Shown here in pieces: positions 1-6,101 of a stretch of DNA of 13,658 nucleotides. The notes below the pieces were generated by a model. The model was not told where the DNA came from. It saw only the letters and a list, made by a program, of their open reading frames with translations, and ran no database searches. Every line of letters begins with the position of its first letter. Position 1 is the stretch's first letter. Origin of the DNA: an uncultured Eubacteriales bacterium (GTDB lineage Bacteria; Bacillota; Clostridia; Lachnospirales; CAG-274); contig CABUWB010000021.1 in assembly GCA_902495025.1 (NCBI GenBank), forward strand, positions 1 through 13,658. Direction: 5' to 3'. The position numbers were made by a program, and so were the translations under genes.

Positions 1-288
1 ATGTTCAGATATCAGATTGCAAAGTTCATCGGCTCCTACTATGTAGCACTTGGTGGCTGCGACGCTATTGTATTTACAGCAGGTATCGGCGAGAACAACT
101 CAGGCCATAGAGCTGCAATCTGCGAGTACCTTGAGTGCTTCGGTCTTAAGATTGACCCTGAGAAGAACGCTCAGAGAGGCAAGGAGCTTGATTTTGCTGC
201 TGCTGACTCTAAAATCAGAGAATTCCTTATTCCTACAAATGAGGAATTAATGATTGCACAGGATACAAAAGAATTACTTGACAAATAA
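1..288 (+). CDS. ackA: Acetate kinase, C-terminal fragment (5' end outside window)
   Basis: This is the last 95 codons of acetate kinase, the cytosolic enzyme that interconverts acetyl phosphate plus ADP with acetate plus ATP; in a fermenter it yields ATP at the end of the Pta-AckA pathway. The reading frame is open at the window edge, so the Met at base 1 is internal. Seen: the ASKHA-fold nucleotide-binding signature FTAGIGEN (fragment residues 25-32) and the C-terminal PTNEELMIAQDT block, both highly conserved in AckA. The full protein is normally about 400 residues, so roughly three quarters lie upstream. The stop is TAA at 286-288. The last codons also carry the -35 box of the next operon's promoter, and no terminator follows, so ackA transcripts may run on into the downstream genes. 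Propionate and butyrate kinases share the fold, but the match here is closest to AckA. Confidence 0.93.
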   Translation: MFRYQIAKFIGSYYVALGGCDAIVFTAGIGENNSGHRAAICEYLECFGLKIDPEKNAQRGKELDFAAADSKIREFLIPTNEELMIAQDTKELLDK

Positions 289-306
289 TAATATACGTCG
301 TATAAT
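278..306 (+). promoter_or_regulatory. Perfect vegetative promoter for the DUF177-rpmF operon
   Basis: TTGACA at 278-283 and TATAAT at 301-306 are separated by exactly 17 bases, which matches the sigma-A consensus in all twelve positions. The -35 box lies inside the last codons of ackA. Transcription should start near 313, giving a leader of about 50 bases before the ATG at 363. A 13-base dyad, TATACG-T-CGTATA (292-304), covers the spacer end and most of the -10 box and could be an operator, although short AT-rich dyads also arise by chance. Confidence 0.85.
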
Positions 307-362
307 AAACAATGGACTGTGTGTCGGAGTATATTCGGCATATACGGAACAGGAGTGTTTTT

Positions 363-857
363 ATGCTTATTAATGTTAGTAACCTTGCACCAAAGGACAG
401 CATTGCTGTCAATATAGAGGGCGCACGTGTGGATATTCCGCATGATGATGACTCCTATGCTCTGGTGGATTTTAACGGCAGCCTTACCAACAGCGGTGAG
501 GGGGCTTATCTTCTGGAGGGCGAGGTTAAAGCGGTTTTAAGTTTAAATTGCGACTTGTGTCTTAAATCTTTCAAAACGGATATTACATTCACTTGTAACG
601 AAGTGTTTTGCAATGAGGAAAATCCGGAGAAGGAGTTTTGGGGCTTTTCAGATAAGACGATTGATTTGAAACCTGTACTTGTAGCTGACATTCTGCTTAA
701 TATGCCTATGAGGGCAGTGTGTTCCGATGACTGTAAAGGGTTGTGTCCAAAGTGCGGCCATAACCTCAATGAGGGGGACTGCGGCTGCGACAGAGGATAC
801 AGAAATCCCCAATTTGAAAAGTTAATGACTCTTTTTAAGGATGATAAGGAGGTGTAG
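363..857 (+). CDS. yceD: YceD-family (DUF177) metal-binding protein
   Basis: This encodes a 164-residue cytosolic protein of the YceD/DUF177 family, which is almost always found directly upstream of rpmF. Plant and bacterial relatives have been linked to 23S rRNA accumulation, so a ribosome-biogenesis role is known for the family but not shown here. Seen: CDLC (Cys63, Cys66), then a Cys-rich C-terminal segment with Cys120, Cys124, Cys128, Cys131, Cys140 and Cys142 arranged as CxxxC-GLCPKCG-CGC. The GLCPxCGxNLNE block is the family hallmark and probably binds zinc. The start chosen is ATG 363, preceded by AGGAGTG at 351-357. An in-frame ATG at 312 would add 17 residues but lies at the predicted transcription start and has no ribosome-binding site. 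rpmF follows after 3 bases, so the two genes are co-transcribed. Confidence 0.88.
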   Translation: MLINVSNLAPKDSIAVNIEGARVDIPHDDDSYALVDFNGSLTNSGEGAYLLEGEVKAVLSLNCDLCLKSFKTDITFTCNEVFCNEENPEKEFWGFSDKTIDLKPVLVADILLNMPMRAVCSDDCKGLCPKCGHNLNEGDCGCDRGYRNPQFEKLMTLFKDDKEV

Positions 858-860
858 AAA

Positions 861-1043
861 ATGTCTATTTGTCCTAAGGGAAAAATGTCTAAGTCAAAGA
901 GAGATAAGAGAAAGGCTCAGAGCTGGCAGATTGCTACTCCAACTCTTGTAAAATGTAGCAAGTGCGGTGAGCTTATGATGCCTCATAGAGTATGCAAGAG
1001 CTGTGGTTCTTATAACAAGAGAACAGTTGTTGCTGTTGACTGA
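861..1043 (+). CDS. rpmF: 50S ribosomal protein L32
   Basis: This is bacterial L32, a 60-residue protein of the large ribosomal subunit. Seen: the basic N-terminal block PKGKMSKSKRDKRKAQ, followed by a zinc ribbon of two CxxC pairs (KCSKCG, Cys32/Cys35; CKSCG, Cys46/Cys49) with HRVC between them, as in the zinc-binding (C+) form of L32. The start is fixed by a near-perfect AAGGAGGTG at 846-854 that sits in the last codons of the YceD-family gene. One oddity is that the N-terminus reads MSICPKGK instead of the common MAVPKxK, giving an extra residue and a fifth cysteine at position 4. A strong terminator follows 18 bases after the stop, closing the operon. Confidence 0.97.
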   Translation: MSICPKGKMSKSKRDKRKAQSWQIATPTLVKCSKCGELMMPHRVCKSCGSYNKRTVVAVD

Positions 1044-1061
1044 TTTGATTAGGCAAGCTTT

Positions 1062-1093
1062 GCGCCGCAGGTTTTGCCTGCGGCGCTTTTTTT
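1062..1093 (+). terminator. Intrinsic terminator after rpmF
   Basis: A perfect 10-bp GC-rich stem (GCGCCGCAGG at 1062-1071 with CCTGCGGCGC at 1077-1086) has a 5-base TTTTG loop and is followed directly by seven T residues (1087-1093). This is a textbook Rho-independent terminator. Confidence 0.96.
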
Positions 1094-1125
1094 CAATGTA
1101 AATGGAGCTGTAAAGGCTCTGTGGG

Positions 1126-1145
1126 TATATTGCTTTTGCAATATA
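1126..1145. repeat. Perfect 8-bp inverted repeat with TTTT loop
   Basis: TATATTGC (1126-1133) and GCAATATA (1138-1145) flank TTTT. No T-run follows, so it is not a terminator. It overlaps a weak promoter-like pair (TTTGCA at 1135-1140, then 17 bases, then TTATAT at 1158-1163) and could be an operator in front of the structured region downstream. Confidence 0.45.
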
Positions 1146-1192
1146 TCTTAAATAAAGTTATATAACCTGTTATGTATTAATGTAGAGCTTTG

Positions 1193-1407
1193 GTACGGAG
1201 GTGTCCGTACTGACTATATTTTACTTATAGGGGGTATATAATTCCCTGTGGCTTTGAGTGCATACAGAGCGTAACGGGGAGATGCGTTTTGCATCGGGGT
1301 TGCTTATTGCAGCTAAAAGGGAAGTCTGAGTTATCATTATAATAAATATATCACAATGCTGCAGTTGATGTATTTGTTATAGGATGATGGCTGAGGCTTC
1401 CCTTTTT
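1193..1407 (+). ncRNA. Candidate structured non-coding RNA or long structured leader (family not recognised)
   Basis: No gene is visible here, but hairpins follow each other closely: GTACGGA/TCCGTAC (1193-1199 with 1204-1210); TCCCTG/CGGGGA (1243-1248 with 1275-1280) enclosing GCTTTG/CAGAGC (1251-1256 with 1265-1270); GATGC/GCATC (1281-1285 with 1291-1295); GTTGC/GCAGC (1299-1303 with 1309-1313); and a long hairpin whose base is a perfect 10-bp stem (1315-1324 with 1397-1406). That long hairpin contains an inner 14-bp AT-rich stem with one G-U pair (1339-1352 with 1367-1380) and runs into TTTTT (1403-1407), so it could terminate a transcript. The apical-loop bases GCTGCA (1358-1363) are complementary to TGCAGC (1308-1313), suggesting a possible pseudoknot. 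I checked by eye for cobalamin, c-di-GMP-I, SAM-I, RNase P and T-box signatures and found none. It could be a separate small RNA or the distal leader of the pilin operon. Confidence 0.4.
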
Positions 1408-1707
1408 GTATTTAAGTTGTAGGTACATATATGGTTTCCTTATGCTCCCTTTTGCGGTATTTTTGCGGTTGTAGGTATAACTTGGTGTGTTAAAAGGCAA
1501 TAAATTAGTTTGATTGAGAAAATTATTAAAAAAATACAAATTCTGTAAAAAAATTTGTTTGTTATTACTATGTACGCAGTTTTTTAAAAGTGATAGAATA
1601 CAATAAGCAAAAATGGCATACAAGGTGTGCTGTAGCCTTATATAAATTATTATATTAAGGCGGCTCAGGTAAGTACGTAAAAAAGGGAATTTTAGGAGGA
1701 CTATTTT
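1408..1707 (+). other. AT-rich gene-free stretch leading into the pilin operon
   Basis: This 300-base stretch has no credible gene. It contains a short direct repeat (TTTTGCGGT twice, at about 1449-1469) and an AT-rich block at 1501-1560. Only weak promoter-like sequences are present, for example TAGAAT at 1594-1599 without a good -35 box, so I do not call a promoter. A stem GCCTTATATAA/TTATA-T-TAAGGC (1635-1645 with 1650-1661, one bulged T) lies 46 bases before the next start codon, in what should be the 5' leader of the pilin operon. The ribosome-binding site AGGAGG is at 1694-1699. Confidence 0.5.
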
Positions 1708-4530
1708 ATGAAGAAAAGATTGTTAAACAATCTTAAAGGCAGACAGGGCTTTGTGCTTGTGTTTGCCATGCTTATGATTATGCTGTTAATGGTATTTATG
1801 ACAGCAATGGTTTCAACGGTTAGTTATACCAACAAAGCAACAGCACAAAAGAGTGATGAACAGCAACTGCAGCTTACTGCACAGTCGGCTATTGTTACAC
1901 TGAAGGACATGTTTGCTGAAGAGGAAAATATGATGAAGCTTTCCGGTCTTATCGGCAAGGAGCAGGAATATGACCTTACATCAGCAGGTATAACAAACAA
2001 GGTTAAGGCTAAAATTACTGCAACAGACCAGCCAAACTATGTTCTGCTGACAGTATATGCCTATGATGAAAACGGCAATGTGTATACAACTACAACACTT
2101 CTGCCTATGGTTGCGGCACAGGGTGCAAAGAACGACCTTATCGAAAATATGATTGTATCCTACTGGCCTAACCCAAATGAGGGCTTAACACAGGAGCTCA
2201 GCTATGACAATAACGTTATGAACGGCTCTATCATTATTGACAATGAGTATTATCCCGGCTCGGAATACTATGTGGAGAATGAACTTATTGATGCAAGCAA
2301 GAAAGGCTTATATTTTGACGGCACCTATGGTGATAAGGATAAATATCAGGACTTTATCGTAAATACACAGATTAACGACGACCCTTATGCTGTAAAGATT
2401 AAGGGCGGTACATTTAAGGAGCTTGTAACTACAGGTAACCTTTGCCTTAATGCAGAGCAGACAATTAAAGGCCTTGGCAATACAACAATTGCAAGTGCTG
2501 TTGGTCAGCTTGCTGTAACAAAAGGTACTATTGGTGACGGAAGCGGCGCAATCAAACAGATTGGTGCGGGCGGCTATTTTGAAAAGAAACTTGACAAGGA
2601 TAATTCAGATATAGAAGTGGATAAGAAGATCGGTAATATCCTTATCAACAATCAGGACGGTGTTGAGTTTAAGGACCCTGTAAATATCATCTCACGAGAC
2701 AGAGTAAACGTAAACCTCAATGGTATAAAGGGTGTGCTTAAAAACTGCTTTATCGGCGGTAAGCTCACTTATAAGTCTGCAAATGGCAGTATGAACGTAC
2801 AGGAGGATATTCAGGTTTACAAGAGTGCAGACTATAATATTCAGAATGGTGCAGATATAACTGTTGGCGGCGATATGGCATCAGGTCTTAAATCAACGGT
2901 TAATATTGCAAGCGGTGCAAATGTTAATGTAAACGGTGCTGTGGCAACTGCGACTGAAGATTTGAAGGTGGCAGGGCAGGGTACACTCAAGGCAGATTAC
3001 CTCCTTTCTGGTAAGGGCCTTGATGTAAGCGCTCCTACAACCCTTACAGGCTCAAAAGGCTATGCTGCTTTCTCGGGCGGTAACTACGGTGTAGGCGGTA
3101 CAAATTATCTCAGCAAGGGCGAGAACGACAGAGGTACTACAAAATTAAGCAATATAACAACAAGCAAGCCTGTGGTTATCAATAATAAGCAGGACAGTAC
3201 AGGCGGACTTACTGTTAAGGATAAAAACAGTGATGTTTCAGCTTTTAAGACAATGAACAGTATCTGGCTTTCAAAGGCAGAGAAGGTTTATAAAGGCGGT
3301 TGGTGGTCAGAGTGTACAAAGATTCAGTTTGCAGTTGCACTGCTCTTTGACCCCGATGCAGTTGACGGCTCATTAAAGGGAAGATTTCAGGAATATGCTG
3401 CTAAGGCAGCAGATGCCTCAAATATGAGAACAACAGCATATATTTCAAACGCAAACCTCCGTTACAATCCTAACGGCGCAACAGTAAGCCGTGATGCAAA
3501 CTGGCAGTGGTATGAAAAGAGTAATGAAAAGTATAACAATAACAGCCAAAAGCTGCCTGTCAGCCATGAGCTTGGTTATACGGTAAATGACAGTATCTTC
3601 CTTTTAAGAAGTACTCTCCAGAAGGCGCTGGGCGGTCCTACAGACTCAACCGACCTGAGAGTAAATGCTCTTGCACAGGGTGAATTTGTGGATATAGCAA
3701 GAACAGCTATTCCTTATGACGGCGCTATTGAGAAGATTGCAGTAAACTATCCTCATTATGGCAACTATGAAAATGCACCTACGGTTGATTCCGAAACCGC
3801 AGGCTGGGCAAGCGTTACAGAGTATAAGGACGGTTACCTTATCGGCGGCAACTCATCTACTACAGGATACGCCAACTTTGGTCGTGTTGATGTAAGAGAG
3901 GGCGGCAACAAGCTCTTTGACGGTGCTAATTTCTATGACATCAGTGGCAGAACGCTTTACTTTAAGTCCACATCACCTATTATTCCAGGTGGTTGGGGTG
4001 ATTTCTTCATTACCTCTAATGAGGAAGTTATCAGGCTTAACAACAAGATTGTAATTGAGTATACACTTAATGGTACAGATGAAAGCTCTATTTCACACCT
4101 TGGCTACATCAGATGGTTTGTTGACCCTGCAAAGAGCCTTGAGCTTTCGGGCAACTTTACTATTGAGGGTGTAAACAATGGCAGTGTTAATGCTAATAGT
4201 GCAGAGTTCAGCTATAACGGCTTTGACTATAAGGGTATTTCACCTGAGTTCTATATCTTCTGTCCAAAGCCAAATCAGGAGGCAAAGGTCAGCATAAATA
4301 TTCAGAGAGCAGGCTTTAAGGGCTTTATTATTGCACCATGGTCTGTTATCAATACAAGAACAATATCTGCATCAAAGGACACAGAGGTATTCAGAGGTGT
4401 TATCCTTTGTAAGAACTTTGTAAGGGCAGACGGCGGTACTTATAATCACTACAAGCCAATCTCTTTTGGCTATGCCATGAGTGATGCGGTATTTGTACTG
4501 CCTGACAGTGAAGGCAATGCAAGTGAGTAA
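1708..4530 (+). CDS. Very large PilX/GspK-like minor pilin (940 residues)
   Basis: This is probably an exported filament-tip or surface protein of a type IV pilus or pseudopilus. Seen: a basic start (MKKRLLNNLKGRQG) followed by a hydrophobic helix at residues 15-39 beginning G-FVLVF. This looks like a prepilin leader cleaved after Gly14, but position +5 is Phe instead of Glu, as in PilX/GspK-type minor pilins. About residues 40-215 form an N-terminal globular part. Residues about 225-475 are rich in Gly, Asn, Thr and Val with short alternating hydrophobic stretches, like a parallel beta-helix or polymer-forming domain. The C-terminal half is rich in aromatics and ends with FKGFIIAPWSVINTR (from residue 868) and a closing beta-rich segment. 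Known GspK or PilX proteins are about 200-350 residues, so this one is exceptionally long. ATG 1708 has AGGAGG 8 bases upstream. It leads a set with the two prepilin genes that follow 18 and 22 bases apart. The fold and tip role are inference. Confidence 0.72.
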   Translation: MKKRLLNNLKGRQGFVLVFAMLMIMLLMVFMTAMVSTVSYTNKATAQKSDEQQLQLTAQSAIVTLKDMFAEEENMMKLSGLIGKEQEYDLTSAGITNKVKAKITATDQPNYVLLTVYAYDENGNVYTTTTLLPMVAAQGAKNDLIENMIVSYWPNPNEGLTQELSYDNNVMNGSIIIDNEYYPGSEYYVENELIDASKKGLYFDGTYGDKDKYQDFIVNTQINDDPYAVKIKGGTFKELVTTGNLCLNAEQTIKGLGNTTIASAVGQLAVTKGTIGDGSGAIKQIGAGGYFEKKLDKDNSDIEVDKKIGNILINNQDGVEFKDPVNIISRDRVNVNLNGIKGVLKNCFIGGKLTYKSANGSMNVQEDIQVYKSADYNIQNGADITVGGDMASGLKSTVNIASGANVNVNGAVATATEDLKVAGQGTLKADYLLSGKGLDVSAPTTLTGSKGYAAFSGGNYGVGGTNYLSKGENDRGTTKLSNITTSKPVVINNKQDSTGGLTVKDKNSDVSAFKTMNSIWLSKAEKVYKGGWWSECTKIQFAVALLFDPDAVDGSLKGRFQEYAAKAADASNMRTTAYISNANLRYNPNGATVSRDANWQWYEKSNEKYNNNSQKLPVSHELGYTVNDSIFLLRSTLQKALGGPTDSTDLRVNALAQGEFVDIARTAIPYDGAIEKIAVNYPHYGNYENAPTVDSETAGWASVTEYKDGYLIGGNSSTTGYANFGRVDVREGGNKLFDGANFYDISGRTLYFKSTSPIIPGGWGDFFITSNEEVIRLNNKIVIEYTLNGTDESSISHLGYIRWFVDPAKSLELSGNFTIEGVNNGSVNANSAEFSYNGFDYKGISPEFYIFCPKPNQEAKVSINIQRAGFKGFIIAPWSVINTRTISASKDTEVFRGVILCKNFVRADGGTYNHYKPISFGYAMSDAVFVLPDSEGNASE

Positions 4531-4548
4531 AAGAGTGGGGTGCTTAAA

Positions 4549-5322
4549 ATGAAATTATTTAAAAATTTAATTGGTAATAAAAAGGGCTTTACTCTTATGG
4601 AGGCTATTATGACTACTGCTCTTGTTACCATTGCGGCAACTATGGCAGCAGGTGTTTTTACCAGCTCTGCAAGGGTGAACAGCAACCAGCGCTCGGTTAA
4701 TGCAGGCCAGAGCGACGCTTTAAGCTCGGCGCAGTCAAGCCTTGCTTCGGGCAGCAGCGGTGCAGGCGATGAGTTTGTTATGACTCCTGTAGGCAGCGGC
4801 GGCTTTGGCGCACTGAAAAATAACGGTGCAGTTACTGCAAGGTATGAGGTTGCTTCTGATATGGGCGGCAATGTTAATTATAAGTATTTCAAGTATGACG
4901 GCAGCGGCAGTGTTACAAATCCTGCTCCGGAAACAGGCGCTGATGACCCGGATGATGAGGAAACAACCGAAAACACAACTGTGGCAGCTCCCGAAACACC
5001 TGAAACACCTGAAACATCAACAGAGGAGCCTACAACTGAAGCAACAACCTCCACTGCGGTTTCCTATGAAGAGGCTGTTAATACACATATGTTTCCTACG
5101 GGAACATATAGCAACTGGAATAAATATTGGGAAGGCATGTATGGTGTTGATGGCTGGAAGGAGATAAAAAAGGCTAATACGGGTACTGCAACAATGAATG
5201 ATTATCTGGAGCAGACCTATGGTCCAAATTACAACAACTATTGGTCTTTGTACAAAAAGTACTTAAAGGCAGGCGGCGACCCTGCAAACTGGCAGGCATA
5301 CTGGGACAGCAAATGTAGATAA
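4549..5322 (+). CDS. Type IV prepilin-like protein with Thr/Glu/Pro linker and Trp/Tyr-rich tail
   Basis: This 257-residue prepilin has a classical class III leader: KKG-FTLME, with cleavage expected after Gly13, N-methylation of Phe+1, and Glu at +5, followed by a hydrophobic helix to about residue 36. The middle is rich in Ser, Gly and Ala. About residues 125-165 form an acidic Thr/Glu/Pro linker with a PET triplet repeat. The last 85 residues carry six tryptophans and many tyrosines in related short motifs (NWNKYW, NNYWSLY, NWQAYW), ending CR. I do not recognise this tail; a cell-wall or glycan contact is possible but unproven. ATG 4549 is preferred, with GGGGTG 6 bases upstream; an in-frame GTG at 4540 would add three residues but overlaps that site. 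By order and size it could play the part of a GspI/PilV-like minor pilin. Prepilin peptidase and assembly ATPase are not in the window. Confidence 0.85.
   Translation: MKLFKNLIGNKKGFTLMEAIMTTALVTIAATMAAGVFTSSARVNSNQRSVNAGQSDALSSAQSSLASGSSGAGDEFVMTPVGSGGFGALKNNGAVTARYEVASDMGGNVNYKYFKYDGSGSVTNPAPETGADDPDDEETTENTTVAAPETPETPETSTEEPTTEATTSTAVSYEEAVNTHMFPTGTYSNWNKYWEGMYGVDGWKEIKKANTGTATMNDYLEQTYGPNYNNYWSLYKKYLKAGGDPANWQAYWDSKCR
4990..5016 (+). repeat. Three tandem 9-base units encoding Pro-Glu-Thr
   Basis: CCCGAAACA, CCTGAAACA and CCTGAAACA lie head to tail in frame and encode PET three times in the linker of the prepilin-like protein. Slippage here would change linker length in steps of three residues without a frameshift. 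Confidence 0.85.
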
Positions 5323-5344
5323 GCAACAGGAGGATTAAGCTTTG

Positions 5345-5884
5345 ATGTCTGAATTAAAAAAGAACAAAAAGGGCTTTACCCTTATAGAGCTTATTATTGC
5401 AATTGCAATTACCGTTATTATTATAGGTACGGTAACATCAATGGTTGTATACTCATATAAGGCATATTATTCGGCGGATAAAACATCTGCTGTGCTTGAC
5501 GCCTCAAATACCATAACCGAAATGGTAAGGGAGTATATATTTAATGCCGAGGAGGCAGAAATAAGCAATATTACAGCACCACCTTCCATAGAAAGCGGAT
5601 ATACCTATATTTACTGCCTTGATAACTGCGTGTATGCAGATGGTGCGCTTATACAAAGCGCAAAAGGTATTGGTGCAGCTATAATGACACTGGATTTTTC
5701 AACCGATACGGTTGACGATGATGATAACAAAATGATTACCTATACCCTTAATATTCTGGACGAAAACGGCAAGCAGCTTATTGCTGAAAACAGAACGGAC
5801 GCATTTTTAAATAAGTGTGATGACGGTATTACAGGTATAGAATCGGGTAATTGCTTAAAGGTTAAGAAAACTGTGACACCTTAA
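5345..5884 (+). CDS. Type IV prepilin-like protein (PilW/GspJ-like)
   Basis: This 179-residue prepilin has the leader KKNKKG-FTLIELIIAIAITV. Cleavage is expected after the Gly, with Phe+1 and Glu+5 present and a long hydrophobic helix to about residue 36. The following amphipathic stretch (SADKTSAVLDASNTITEMVREYI) and the small beta-rich remainder are reminiscent of PilW/GspJ-type minor pilins. There are four cysteines, in YCLDNCVY, NKCDDG and GNCLK, which could form disulfides outside the membrane. The ribosome-binding site AGGAGG is at 5328-5333. ATG 5345 is 11 bases from it, whereas a TTG at 5342 is at the better 8-base spacing, so the start is uncertain by one residue. It is the last gene of the pilin set, 22 bases after the previous gene and 17 bases before a strong terminator. 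Confidence 0.87.
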   Translation: MSELKKNKKGFTLIELIIAIAITVIIIGTVTSMVVYSYKAYYSADKTSAVLDASNTITEMVREYIFNAEEAEISNITAPPSIESGYTYIYCLDNCVYADGALIQSAKGIGAAIMTLDFSTDTVDDDDNKMITYTLNILDENGKQLIAENRTDAFLNKCDDGITGIESGNCLKVKKTVTP

Positions 5885-5901
5885 AAATTCAATTGCTTTA
5901 T

Positions 5902-5941
5902 AACAGCCGATATTTTGGTTAGCAAAATATCGGCTGTTTTT
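5902..5941 (+). terminator. Intrinsic terminator of the pilin operon
   Basis: A perfect 16-bp stem (5902-5917 with 5923-5938) closes a GTTAG loop and ends in a T-run through 5941. It separates the pilin set from the transporter promoter that starts 8 bases later. Confidence 0.96.
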
Positions 5942-5948
5942 GCGTTTG

Positions 5949-5977
5949 TTGACAATAAATATATATACTGTTATAAT
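5949..5977 (+). promoter_or_regulatory. Perfect extended -10 promoter for the MATE transporter operon
   Basis: TTGACA at 5949-5954 and TATAAT at 5972-5977 are separated by 17 bases and match the sigma-A consensus throughout. TGT directly precedes the -10 box, making it an extended -10. The start should be near 5984, leaving a leader of about 118 bases before ATG 6102. Such a strong promoter for a transporter suggests that a repressor or leader control holds it down. Confidence 0.88.
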
Positions 5978-5988
5978 TAAGTAAAGTA

Positions 5989-6074
5989 TAAATTGGGGTA
6001 TTGTGCCAATTTACTGTTAGCTTAACAGAGGGTGGCTGTTTATCAGCCGTACAAAGGCGAGGGAGGAGCCTTTG
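5989..6074 (+). promoter_or_regulatory. Hairpin-rich leader and possible operator before the MATE gene
   Basis: Four inverted repeats follow in the leader: TAAATTGG/CCAATTTA (5989-5996 with 6006-6013, 9-base gap), GTTA/TAAC (6016-6019 with 6023-6026), GGCTG/CAGCC (6034-6038 with 6044-6048) and CAAAGGC/GCCTTTG (6052-6058 with 6068-6074). The last has a 9-base loop rich in G and A that resembles a ribosome-binding site. The first repeat starts about five bases after the predicted transcription start, so it is placed well for a repressor of the TetR or MarR kind. None is followed by a T-run. No known riboswitch signature was recognised. Confidence 0.5.
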
Positions 6075-6101
6075 AATATATAACAGAAGGGATGTTTTTT
6101 A

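Noticed and set aside
1282..1329. 15-codon ORF (MRFASGLLIAAKREV) with GGGGAG directly before the ATG
   Set aside because: The ribosome-binding site is too close to the start and the codons run through two hairpins, so an RNA structure is the better explanation.
1315..1406. Long inverted repeat as a miniature transposable element
   Set aside because: No target-site duplication is visible, and a T-run with nested pairings fits an RNA hairpin better; a second genomic copy would be needed to support an element.
4470..4871. 133-codon ORF on the minus strand
   Set aside because: It spans the junction of two well-supported pilin genes and shows no domain; it is a shadow ORF.
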